This document shows, piece by piece, positions 11,603-21,780 of a stretch of 64,000 nucleotides of DNA. The position numbers were made by a program, and so were the translations under genes. The notes under the pieces were generated by a model. It saw nothing but the letters and a program-made list of their open reading frames with translations. It had not been told where the DNA came from and did no database searches. How positions within the stretch are numbered: position 1 is the first letter of the stretch; each line of letters opens with the position of its first letter. Origin of the DNA: Sclerodactyla briareus (lineage: Eukaryota > Echinodermata > Holothuroidea > Dendrochirotida > Sclerodactylidae); the NCBI GenBank assembly GCA_026419785.1, contig JAODTK010005276.1:124001-188000 (forward strand), given 5' to 3'.

Positions 11603-14045
11603 ACTTGTAGAGCTGCTCTCCCGCAGCATAAAAACCTCTAGGCGCTCAACAGACCTAATAAACAAACGGAAGGCGAATAGAAAACCAGAAGAAGGAAACA
11701 GAAAGACCGAGGAAGGAACAAAAGACAATAACAAGGGGAGAAACACACAACAAAGACAGAACTAAAGGCTTATCAGACAGATAATGCTGGGTGAAGAGGA
11801 ACTTTTTAAGAAGAGACTTGAAAGTAGCTACAATCGGGCATACTAATAGAGTTTGGGAGACCATTCCATAAGTGAGGAGCAGCGAGGCAAACGAGAGATC
11901 CCCATATAACCTTGTGGAACGATGACGTGCACATGAATTTGAGCTGATCTTAGATGCTGACCTTAAAGCTCTAGAGGACTGCAGCTGAACAAGCTCTGAG
12001 ATGAAATCAGGAGCCATACAGTTGACAGGCTTTGTAAGTGAGTAGAAGAATTTTAAAAAGAATTCTCTGCCTTGCTGGGAGCCAATGAAGCCTGCATAGC
12101 AGTGGAGTGATATGCACAACAACGAGAACAACGAGAACAAGTCGATCAGCAATGTTTTGCACTCGCTGAAGTTTGTTAAGCTAGGTTGTCAGGGAGTGCC
12201 AAACACAAGGAATTAGCCCGCATCCAGCCTATATGTGACAAAAGCATGGATCAGCGTGGTGGTGGTCTTCTGATCGAAGTACAGGCGAATGTCCCCAATC
12301 ATTCTAATTGCTACAGGGCAGCTTTACAAAGGGTTTGCACATGGCTAGACATTCAAAGAAGAGTCCATATTTTCCTAAATTGCGAATTGAAGATACAAAT
12401 GTTCGATGACAGAGTTGCCGACAGTGATTGTCGGCGCGCCAAGAAAACTACTGACGTGTGAAGAGAAGTACCAACTCTCTCATTCTTGTCATCATCAGCA
12501 AGCAGATTGGAACGGCACCAGGATCTTGTGTCGGTGATACATGCTTCCTTCTGATTCACAGCGACTGCCAACGATCAGAAGGGTCGAATGTCATATAGAG
12601 CGAGTGTCGTCAGCATAGGCGACCAGGGACGGATACCGTGGGCTGCAACCATGTTTTGTAGGGCGCACTTGAAGAGTATCGAAAGCAATAGGCCAATGAC
12701 AGGACCTGAGGGACACCACAATCAAGAAGGGTAGGACGGGACCTAGTAGTACAATAGTAACAGGAATGAGTGCGACCGCACAAAGTATAGCAAACCACTC
12801 AAGAGCCTTACCAGTAACACCGTGATCTCTCAGCAAGCGATTGATCAGCTGAGAATGTCTATGTGTCGAATGCAGCACTAAAATCGAGCAGAACCAAGAT
12901 AGCTTCGTTTCGCGCCTATCAAAGCGCAGATAAGATGTCGTTTATGTGCACGAAGCAGGCAGTTTCGGTGATATGAAAAGGACAGTTAAGCCGGACTGGC
13001 ATAGGGGCATGACGCTGGTTTTCAACAAGATAGCGTGACAGCTGATCGACGCCACTCTTTCAAAACCTTCCAAGAAAAGGAAGAAGATTTGAAAGTCGGG
13101 CGGTGTTGGCGAAGCTTCAGCATCCAAGCCTGGTTTTTTTTTTATCGCGGAGTGACCACATGCATGCTTCAGTGCAGATGGAAAAAAAACCGGAAGACAA
13201 GGAGTGCGAACAATCTGTAATAGTAGGAAGAACAAGGTGAAGAAAGATATGAGGGAAAGTTGGCAGTTAGAGTGATCCAAGGCAGGATTAATAGTGGAGA
13301 GCTTGATGATGCGGAGTAGTTTTTTAGCAGTACCTCATCTTCAGAAACCACAGAAAAAAGTAGTAATAGTGGTCATTGACAAGACTCAGTAGCGGCCATA
13401 GTGAGGAGCGGTGTAGAAACCAGGATTCAGACCATTACGGTGTTTCATGACCTTACTGCTGAAAAACTCATTGAGAGAATTTGCCAAATCCTCAGCGTCA
13501 TCATGGACAGGCAACTATCTTTGTGCCTTAGGAGACGTGAGTTTATTGATGACACGAAAAAGGTTCCTTTGATCGGACTGTGAGATAAGATCAGTGTGAT
13601 CGTCGGTTGCAACTTAGCAAGGAGGCTTTTGTATTGCAATGAGTACAATTGTTCATAAAATTTCACGACTACGCACGTCTGGACTGCAACCACTTGCATT
13701 CAAGACGACGCCGCTCACTCTTGGCAGCACGGAGAGTATCAGATACCAAGGTGCAGGATGGAGAAGGAATGACATAAACGGTCGCAGCGTTTTACTCAAG
13801 CAACTACGTAGGACAATCCAATATCTGCTTGTTGCCTTCAGGATGACCCACCCGTATTGCGGAGTTGCAAAAGGTGTGCTGATGTTATGGCAGAACAGAT
13901 TTTCTTCTGCTTTATCTCGTCCATCGAGGAAGGAATCTCGCACACCAGCTGTTGGTAAACAGCCGGGTGATGGAGTAGAAACCTGGGTTTTGATCAGTGC
14001 GAGCCTTTCTCTCTGTATACTCCAGTCTTTTTCCGAGGTCACATG
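11519..14045 (-). mobile_element. CR1/L2-type non-LTR retrotransposon, 5'-truncated and decayed
   Basis: Minus-strand frames carry, from 14045 downward, an endonuclease-to-RT linker (TLRAAKSERRR), then a conserved pre-RT stretch resembling VHDDAEDLANSLNEFFSSKV. RT motif A (LLDFSAAFDT, about 12863-12893) follows, then NRLLRDHGVTGKALEWF. VPQ-type sequence comes next, and the catalytic motif AYADDT lies at about 12603-12620. The C-terminal LINE signature includes SRALRSASK, RLYGDLSFA and FKSLLKKFLF (11790-12010). The 3' end has short tandem GAACGAAACGAC-like repeats at 11519-11602, typical of CR1/L2 tails rather than poly-A. Several stops and frameshifts show the copy is dead. Assignment to CR1/L2 rests on the remembered motif style, not on a search. 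Confidence 0.8.
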
Positions 14046-14099
14046 GGGAGAGTTTTAGGCTAACGTGGCTCACCGACTTGGACATCATAACCAAGGGTA

Positions 14100-15295
14100 C
14101 GGTCAATATTTAGATACAGACTAATAAGATGGAAACTCGATGAAAAGGGCAACCAACAAGTAGCGTAAAATAACAGACACCACTAGGCAAAGACATAGCA
14201 GAGGATATATTCTAGTTGGCATTTATTCTCTATGACACAAGACAAATTAGGACATGTGAAAATCTCTTTTGTGAGTGGTCCGCCTAAGCGTGTTATGCGT
14301 GTCTCCTGCCTAATAAAACGAGGAACCCAGCGCGAGGCACGGGTGTTGAGGCACGGGTGACGCACGAAGACATATATTTCTGAAAGTGAATAGCGACCGC
14401 TATTTTGAAAGTTCCATCACATCATCACATCCCGGTTTCGACTGCTCTATTTGGCCGGGAAGTTTTTGCTGATAGTATGTATAATTTATCCAGGATAGTT
14501 TTGCAGTGCTCGTACAGGGCATGTAGAGGGCGCGAACGCGGGAGGGGTAGGGGGTGTCAAGGTCATGACTGGCGACCAACTTTTGAAGAGTATCCATACA
14601 TATCTTCTTTTATCCACAGTCCACACAAAACCTCTTTTCACCGCTTCGGACCTGATTCTAACCAGAGTATTTCAACTGAAATGAATCAACAACCGAAAAT
14701 GATATAAAAAATGTACCGATTAATGAAGTAATTTTAAACCGTAATGTAGCATGGTGTTTAACGTACATAATATAACTAACCGATAATGAAATAAAAGACA
14801 AAAATAAAAACTCTTCTCCTCGGGAACACAGGGAAGGGGGGGGGGGGGAGGGGGACTTGGAGCAGATGGATGGAGAGGGGTGAGTGCCATCAACGACCAT
14901 CGGATATAATTATACTAACCATGATAACCACCAATTAACCACATCAAAACTGTACAATATGGAGTTTGGGGGGTACTCTTGCGGTATTCTTGCGGTCATG
15001 GATACCTAGCGACGTTATCTTAATATAGTGACAACCGGACGTTTACCGAGAGAGTGTCTTGGGGCAATAAGTACAAGTTATGGGTCCCCTAGGCACATGG
15101 CAACTATTGGCTTTTCTCTTCTTCCTCATTTTCGCTTCATTGGTGCTTCATAGATTTACTTGATTCAATATCAGTTGAAAAGTTACTTCATTTCGGTCAA
15201 AATTGATGATTCATTATCAGTAGAACGGTACTAGGTGAGGAGAGTCGCCGGGGGACAACTTAATGCTACTGGAAATGGGAGACCTGGGGATCAGT
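14100..15295. other. No recognisable feature
   Basis: Unique sequence with a G-rich run at 14834-14848. No open frame resembles a known family. Confidence 0.5.
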
Positions 15296-15299
15296 AAGG

Positions 15300-15905
15300 G
15301 TAAGCCTATTTGAAACTGCAGGATGATTAATGCGGGGCTAATTATAATAGCTGGATAAAACTGAATGTAATCAGTTCAAACGAAGTTCATAGGACTTTCA
15401 CCGTTACTGAGTTATTCGTCTTGAAGTTAGTGTATTGTGAAGCATAGTGTATTGCGCAAGATCAAATGCATCCATCAGGAATAATACATGAATGTCATAC
15501 TTGCACAACCCTTTCTTTGTTTCTTCTTTGTTTCATTCTTGGGTTTCTATTGAAATTCAAACATTCATTTCCAACTTCGAAGCAGGTATTCTACTGGAGA
15601 GGAATTGCCTGTAGTGGGTTGGTAGTTGGCTGATAGTTACTTTGGTGAGAGAAAGACAACAGCACTTCTGCGAAATGTTGGCCTATTCAACAAATGGACA
15701 ATAAATAACATAACATAATTTCCTGTGTTGTCCCAGTGTGAGGTCATGCGTTATTGCGTATTTGGGATTCTCCCCCATTTCTCTGTCTAATGGCCGCAAC
15801 TTTGAAGGCATCCACATAGGACATCGTATGAAAATGGGGTTGGCCTAATAGATCCGTTCTTCCATCTCCACAATAGAACCATTGTTGTATCTAAGCCTCA
15901 GATTG
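15300..15905. repeat. Dispersed repeat C, copy 1
   Basis: Collinear with 55905-56480, 40 kb away and in the same orientation. Shared landmarks are ATAGCTGGATAAAA, TTTCTTTGTTTC-type, AAAGACAACA, TATTCAACAAAT, TGGGATTCTCCCC, CACATAGGA-CATCGTAT, GAAAATGGGGTT and TTGTTGTATC-AAGCCT. In both copies the minus strand is partly open, but the two frames do not stay in register. No terminal repeats or tail were found, so the class is unknown. Its 3' end abuts the large Harbinger-like element. Confidence 0.7.
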
Positions 15906-16149
15906 TCTTATAAACTAAAAGCTAAACTTCACTAAAGGGCTGTTCACACTGTGCGATACGATACATTTTTTTTATCGGACGTCGAGTTAAAAATGTGTTT
16001 ATTTTCAATAGGAGTGTTCACACTTTGTGTCGATACGATACGATCGCTAAATTTATCGATGGAGTGTTCACACTTGGCGATAACAATGTCGTAGGATAAT
16101 TTTCGCGGACGTCTCGGCGCCTAGCATAAGGGAGAAGGGGTCCGCCGGC

Positions 16150-16385
16150 CTATAGTCACCCGTCTCATTGGTTCCCCGTCTCATTGGTCCCCCCGTCCGT
16201 CATTGGTCCCTCCCCCCGTTCATTATTCCATCTCATTGCCCCCGTCTCATGGTTCCCCCCGTCCTTATTCCGTCCTCATTGTCCCCCCGTCTCATTGGTC
16301 CCCTTCATCATTTCGTCCTCATTTTTTCCCCGTCTCATTGGTCCCCCCCCGTTCATTATTCTGCCTCATTGGCCCCGATACATGG
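16150..16385. repeat. CCGTCTCATTGGTCCCC minisatellite, left arm
   Basis: About ten degenerate units of CCGTCTCATTGGTCCCC alternating with CGTTCATTATTC units. It is the inverted counterpart of the arrays at 16722-16810 and 17600-17865. Confidence 0.85.
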
Positions 16386-16721
16386 CAGAAAAATAGATTA
16401 ACTGATTTGCCTAACTGGGAGAGGGGAGGGGGGTGCCCTCCCCAGCCTCCTATGCCTCTATATAGACCGACCGTTACGAAATGTACTAACATTATTTAAA
16501 ATATTCAGAACATCCAAGCTGGATTTCGTGCCGGATTCGAGTTGATCTTGTCACCAGACTAAACTCTTCATCGAGCTCTGAAAAAGTTTTTGTTAGAGAA
16601 TAAATTATGTTTTGGTGATGACTTATTACCTTTTACTGGAAGAGTTTGTGTGAATTAATATACATAGTATGCCAATTTATCAAAATAAAAGTTGAAGTGT
16701 ATCTGACAAAACACCTTTTTG

Positions 16722-16810
16722 GACTATTGAGACGAGGGACCAATTAGACGGGGGACCAATGATACGGGGTCTAATGAGACGGGGGACCAATGAGACGGGG
16801 GTCTATAGAC
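16722..16810. repeat. GGGGGACCAATGAGACG minisatellite, internal block
   Basis: Five units in the orientation opposite to the left arm, ending in GGGGGTCTATAGAC. The left arm begins CCTATAGTCACCC, so 16150-16810 is itself an inverted-repeat unit within the larger element. Confidence 0.8.
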
Positions 16811-17599
16811 TTTATTCCCACGAGAACAGAGTGGGATATCAGGAGAGAAGCACAAGTTTTCCCCTATTGTCGCTTCGGTAGCATAGCTTGGGCGGCAGAG
16901 TTTTTGAGTAGCAAGAATTGTAATTTCAAAGCAATTCGAAGCTTGTGTCTTTCTCCGTACTTGTAGGAGGCGTGAAGAAGCGCAATTGGCGATTACGAAT
17001 CAGACAGCTGACCTCAAAACCATCCCGCCTACCCTTTCGTTAGACACCCCATCTTATTCGCATCGGTATCCAATAATACGGCGAAGTGAGGTAGCCAAGA
17101 AAGCATTCAGTCAGTTGAGTCATTCAGCCAATTGAGCTGAAAATTTGAGCTTAGTTGATCTGCTCAGAACATGCATGTACAACTAATCCTACGGCTCCCC
17201 TTGTCCTTTACTTTCCTCCTGATCTACAGACATAATTAACTGGCTGTTAATCAAATTCCCCCCCCCCCCTATACGTATTTCCGTGCCTATCCCGTTCTAT
17301 TCCGCCTCCTTCTTCACATAGGGTAAGGGGGAAGTTCCGTCAATACGTCAGCTGTGGGATCGAGACCCTCTGAAACAACCCTCCTACCCTGCTCCTCTCA
17401 AACAGCCACACCCCCCCCCCCGGCCACTCCTACCAACCGCATATCTCCCGCCTTCGCATGTCACAGATACTTCGTGGGCCCGATGCAAAATGACCCTCCC
17501 CATTACCTGACTGGTCCCACTGTATCGTATCGGGGAGTGTTTCATGAATTCGAACTGAAATAATGGGTTCGGGTGATATCAGTTTATCATTTTCCTGCC

Positions 17600-17865
17600 G
17601 TCTCGGGGACCAAGTGAGAACGGAATAATGAATGGGGGGGGGGAAACCCAATGATCGAAATAATGAACGGGGGAAATGAGACGGGGGACCAATGAGACGA
17701 AAATGAACGGGGGGAACAATGAGACGGGGGACCATGAGACGCAATAATGAACGGGGGACTGATACGGGGGACCAATGAGATCGAATAATGACCGGGGGGA
17801 CCATGAGACGGGGGACCATGAGACGGGGACCACTTAACGGGTACCAATGATACGGGTGACTATAA
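17600..17865. repeat. GGGGGACCAATGAGACG minisatellite, right arm
   Basis: About ten degenerate units inverted relative to 16150-16385, interspersed with GAATAATGAACGGGGG units, and ending in GGGTGACTATAAGCCG. This pairs with the start of the left arm. Confidence 0.85.
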
Positions 17866-17889
17866 GCCGCGGTACCCCTTCTTCCGTTA

Positions 17890-18816
17890 AGCGCGTTTCC
17901 CCCCTGCCGCGGCGGGCGGGCGTCTAAACTCGTCATCGTTAGTATTTTCGAATGGCCGCCGTTTCCCTGCACGCGGTGGGCAGGGCCGGCGGGCGGGCTG
18001 GGCGTTTTCCTCGAATCGGTCAGTAGCGATTTTCCCGTCGCCCGCGTGTCCGCGTGGAATTTTGCAATCATTCCCCGGGATTTCCCTTGCAATCTTACTT
18101 AACCGGCTTGAAGCCGGATAATGGATAGTAAGGACAATTTTGGTTCAATAATGTTCCAACACATTCATAAAAACTGTTTCAACACTAGGGATGAGATTTT
18201 ATCAGATTGTGTCTATATTCAACGGCTAACACCTATTTGAACCATATTTACATGTTTAAACCCATGATATGTCAAGTATGTTTTGCTATTTAAATCTCCA
18301 AAAACCTTCATGTGAAGTTTTAATGGGGGCCGTAACGTTGACATTCAGAACATGGTTTCAGAAATACCCACCGTTGTTTATGTTTAAACACTAGTATGCG
18401 TCCGTGTTTGACACCAACGTCAACGACAACACGCAATGACAACAACACAACGCATCAACGACAACACGACACGACAACGACGACAACAACGACGACAACG
18501 ACAACACCGGCACAACCCAAACAACAACAACACAACGGCAACGACAAGGACAACGACAACAACAACAACAATATATATAACAATAATAACACTAATAATG
18601 CAATAACATAACAATAGTAACAATAATAACTAATAATAATAACAATATTATAATAGTATGCTACATCGGTTCTTCTATAGCGCATATACACACTAAATAG
18701 TGAGAAGAGGTGCGTGACTCGACAAAAACGCCTGCCTGCCTGCCCGGTGCATGGACACGATTCTTCCAAAAGCCCGAACCCGCCGTCTCCGCCGCCGCGT
18801 GCATGGAAACGCTGCT
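17890..18816. mobile_element. Nested Harbinger-like element, 927 bp, target duplication TTA
   Basis: This interrupts the right arm of the larger element. The left arm reads straight from CTAGCATAA into the GAAGGGG block, whereas here the two are separated by 927 bp. The ends are inverted: AGCGCGTTTCC at the left, and AGCAGCGTTTCC when the right end is read in reverse. GC-rich similarity (CGCGGCGG, GGGCAGG, GGCGTTTT blocks) extends about 130 bp inward. TTA flanks both sides (17887-17889 and 18817-18819). The interior holds an AT-rich unique part and the AAC/ACG microsatellite; no transposase is present. Nesting dates it as younger than its host element. Confidence 0.78.
18410..18655. repeat. 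(AAC/ACG/AAT)n compound microsatellite
   Basis: Imperfect ACAACG, AAC and AATAAC units inside the nested element. The asparagine/threonine-rich and valine-rich open frames over it are products of the repeat. Confidence 0.9.
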
Positions 18817-19631
18817 TTATGCTAGGCGCCGAGACATCCGATAAATTTATCGAACGACATTTTTCTCGCACAAGTGTGAACCTCCACCGATAAATTTATC
18901 GTACCGTATCGTAACGTATCGCACAGGTGAGCATCCATGAAATACCACTTTTTTAACTCGACGTCCGATAAAATTTTATCGGATCGTATCGTATCGTATC
19001 GAACACGTGTGAACAGCCCTTAATGGCCAAATAGGACTGAGCTATGGACTATATACTATGTTACAGCACTGCTGTGTTCCGACAAATATTCGGGATTGTT
19101 TTTTTTATGAGAGTAACGAACATGTCACGTGTCCTGTAATGACGGAGTGTAATTGGACATTGGTCTTTCTGCTTGTCCGAGAAAAATCACGACCGGAAGG
19201 TCATTTCGTCAAAACTTTTCGAAACTTCTCGTTGAGGACGTTGATTGGAATCTTGTAGAACTGAACAGTTCTCATCCTCGTCGTGTGGGTTTGTTCTCCA
19301 GATTCTTCAATTCCTCCACCACTACACAGTTCAGTGTTAGTTTGGCAAGTGTACAGTAGAGGGTATGAAATTGTAACTGACACTGACAGTGTATTCGCAG
19401 TGTATCGCAGTGTAACGTTTTTCAGTGTTTTGTGTAACTTAGGCCTAGTGCTAGGCCTAGCCTTAGGCTTAGTAACCAACCTGACCATTCCTCGGCTCTA
19501 AGGGCCTATTAGTAATTGATGTTAGTCTTGTCAACCAACCACTCATTAGTTGATCATGACTACACCGCAAATAGTAATACCGAAAATTTCTTCACCGTGG
19601 ACCAACACTCGCTGATGTAATCTTGGGCATC

Positions 19632-19655
19632 GGGGGGGGGGGGGGGGGGGGGGGG
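19632..19655. repeat. G24 homopolymer
   Basis: An uninterrupted run of 24 G followed by AGGGGG. It could form G-quadruplexes, and its length is error-prone in any sequencing method. Confidence 0.9.
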
Positions 19656-19879
19656 AGGGGGAACCATAGGCCTAGCTATTACAGACCTCAAGAGCCGCGT
19701 GACTGAGAAACTGACAGAGAATCTAAAATAAACAGCACAAAACTTGAGAAATTTTCAGTCACACTAACTGCAATGTAAGTTGGGAGAAATGTAAATATGT
19801 AGAAGGTTTGTTTGGGAGCCGAAGAAGACATTAACACTAACGGAAGGATTGGTATAACCAACGATTTCACACTCTATCA

Positions 19880-20384
19880 ACATTTCAAGATCAGACAAAA
19901 TTAGACAAGCTTACACTCTGGATTTTCGATGCCCTTATGACAGGTATTTTTCTGTCTAATTGCGAACTGTGGGGTAAAACAACGAAGAATCTTGATCACA
20001 AATTGCACGTTCCAAGAAGACTACCGAATGTTCTCAACATCAGATTGACCAATAACAATCTGATACCAAACGATGACTCTATGATGTGACCAATCAAATC
20101 CCTTGGTCTTCCGTAGTAGCACATAGATGTTTGAGATTTTTCGTGCACGTCGCGAGACTCCAAGAAAGCCCAGCGAAGATCGCTCTTGAGAGAACATTTG
20201 AAGACCTACTACTAGCCAGTTGGGAGACCTGTTACTACTTGCTCGGAAAAAACAAAAAAAAATCAATTCAATTCAGGGACATCAGCATAACAGTTTCGAG
20301 GAAGCCATAAACCTTGCGCAAGATCGTGATACGTGGTGGAGATTGTTCACTGTCATGTCGGATAAACGAGACTCGACCTACTAA
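19880..20384 (+). pseudogene. Non-LTR retrotransposon ORF2 C-terminus (relic)
   Basis: Plus-strand frames give DKLTLWIFDALMTGIFL, then NCELWGKTTKNLDHKL, then RRLPNVLNIR. After a frameshift, TNQIPWSSVVAHRCLRFF and HVARLQESPAKIALE follow. After another, EAINLAQDRDTWWRLFT and a stop at 20382-20384. This order (ELW, RRLLR-ILNI, PWS-hydrophobic-RRLR-FGHVARL, PAKIALEEA, AQDRDTWR) is the C-terminal domain after the RT in a well-known group of LINE-type elements. The RT itself is missing upstream, so this is a 5'-truncated insertion. At least two frameshifts disable it. It is unlike the C-terminus of the 11.5-14 kb element and so is a different family. Confidence 0.75.
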
Positions 20385-20734
20385 CTACTACTTGTCTAAG
20401 TCTAATGATGTTCCTCAATGATATTTTCGACCTAGGCAATTTATTTCAATTTTGACACTGCCACAATGTCCAGAGCTACTAGTACTGCTATAATTGGACT
20501 GTCCTCAGCATGCAACATGCTCCTTCTGTTTTCAAACTCTCTACTTACCTTGCTCTAGGGCTGTCACGCTTAAACGTTTAACCCTTTAAACGAACGGTCG
20601 GCTGTTTAAACGGTACGAATATGACTAAACGTTTCAACCTTTTGTTTTAAGGTTACGACTTTTGAGCGGAATTCCAGTTATACCACCGCAAGACCTTTCA
20701 ATTTGACATATACCGAAACCGACAAAGAAAAGAC

Positions 20735-20975
20735 CCCCGATCGCTGGGTGATTTTCAGTCAGCGCTCACAATAGACAATATCGTTGAATAAACCTGTGAT
20801 GTCATGTACAGTAAGTTCCTTGCCTTGGGTTTCAAAGGAGGACTTAGGAGGCATATAAGCATAACCGCGGGCGCCGAAGATAGACCCGCGCTCGCCGAGT
20901 GATGTCCATGCTTACAATAGTCAATGCGTTGAAACAACTGAACTAATAGCATGTACCTTGCCTTGGGCGGTGAAT
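20735..20975. repeat. Degenerate tandem duplication, period about 138 bp
   Basis: Two copies share CGCTGGGTGAT/CGCCGAGTGAT, ACAATAG, CAAT and CTTGCCTTGGG landmarks (TGCCTTGGG at 20821 and 20959). Nearby, at 20564, TAGGGCTGTCACG resembles one end of a hAT-type element, but no matching second end was found. Confidence 0.55.
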
Positions 20976-21539
20976 CGTTGGCCCCAATCACAATTGAATT
21001 TCTTTACAACCCCTTCCCCAAACTCGAATAACAACTAGAGGTTCAAACGTAAACTGTAACTTCGCTAATAATGAATCGAGCAGCTAATAATCAGGATTTT
21101 CATCTCCATAATCCTTTTGACTTACTTACTACTACTTAAAATTGACAGCCTACTTGCCTCCTACTCCTCCTACATTTTTCCTGAAAATCCTACATTTTCT
21201 CCTACTTTTTCTCAAGTTTGCTCGATAAAATGAATCCGAGTAATGTTTCATCACAAAATTTCTGAGAATAAACACCTAAATTTGAGCTAAGGAACTTCTT
21301 CCAGAAGGCCAGCTACCTCATCACCCATCTGCCTTAGGAAAAGAATCCTGAGATCCTTCACCTCATCTACAGATGCATGAGAGGCAATCCGGGCATCCAG
21401 GCAGCCAGCAAGAGAGATGCCACAATGTACCCGAGAGGAAAAGATACTTTGACAGATGAATTGAAATCTACCAGGCCCAGGAAATCCCGGAGGATTGGTA
21501 ACAAGCAGGCAGGGAACAATCCAGTACAAAAGTACACAG

Positions 21540-21780
21540 GATTGACCATTACTGGAGACAGGTGTTGAATCAGACAAACTCTTGTGGTCCCAGCTGTATG
21601 TGATACTTTCCTAAGCTGGTCCATGCTTCCTTGTCTTGCCCATGGTGATGCAGATGTCGAGCGCTCTTGCCAGAGACAATCGGGCACTGACAAGAACGGA
21701 ATCACTCCTAGGAGCATTTGCATTCTGATGACCCTGCCCATTGCTATTGCCACAAAAGTACTAAAATCAGTTTTTGACCC
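21540..21780 (+). pseudogene. hAT-type C-terminal dimerisation-domain fragment (relic)
   Basis: An open frame at 21584-21784 contains SWSMLPCLAHGDADVERS followed by CQRQSGTDKN. This resembles the SLSHGNADVERGFS-VNK signature of hAT-family transposases and domesticated hAT proteins, where it mediates dimerisation. The frame upstream (IDHYWRQVL) fits in another register. It runs straight into the monomer array at 21.76 kb. No BED finger, DDE catalytic core or terminal inverted repeats could be assigned, so this is an isolated tail. It could instead come from a hAT-derived host gene exon. Confidence 0.5.

Larger units (their letters stand above)
15936..19020. mobile_element. PIF/Harbinger-like non-autonomous DNA transposon with long inverted ends
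   Basis: The ends are inverted repeats starting AGGGCTGTTCACAC. Similarity continues about 200 bp inward (15936-16128 against 18828-19020) through GATACGATAC, ATCGGACGTCGAGTT, AAATTTATCG and GTCTCGGCGCCTAGCATAA blocks. The 3-bp sequence TAA directly flanks both ends (15933-15935 and 19021-19023). A TWA target duplication of this size is known from the PIF/Harbinger superfamily. A TTAA-type (Kolobok or piggyBac) reading fails because the left flank is TAAA. The 3,085-bp interior has no transposase frame. It carries arms of CCAAT-containing minisatellite and a second inserted element, so it depended on a transposase supplied elsewhere. Confidence 0.75.

Noticed and set aside
11655..12152. Independent 165-codon gene
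   Set aside because: It contains the LINE C-terminal signature and is contiguous with RT motifs on the same strand, so it is the retrotransposon tail.
17430..18092. 220-codon minus-strand open frame, the longest in the window
   Set aside because: It runs over the CCAAT minisatellite and a nested-element end; its His/Pro/Ser-rich peptide is a product of the repeat.
15936..19020. TTAA-type (Kolobok/piggyBac) assignment of the outer element
   Set aside because: The right flank is TTAA but the left is TAAA; the 3-bp TAA duplication is exact and fits Harbinger better.
20564..20640. hAT-like left end (TAGGGCTGTCACG) as a complete element
   Set aside because: No matching right end or 8-bp duplication was found within several kb.
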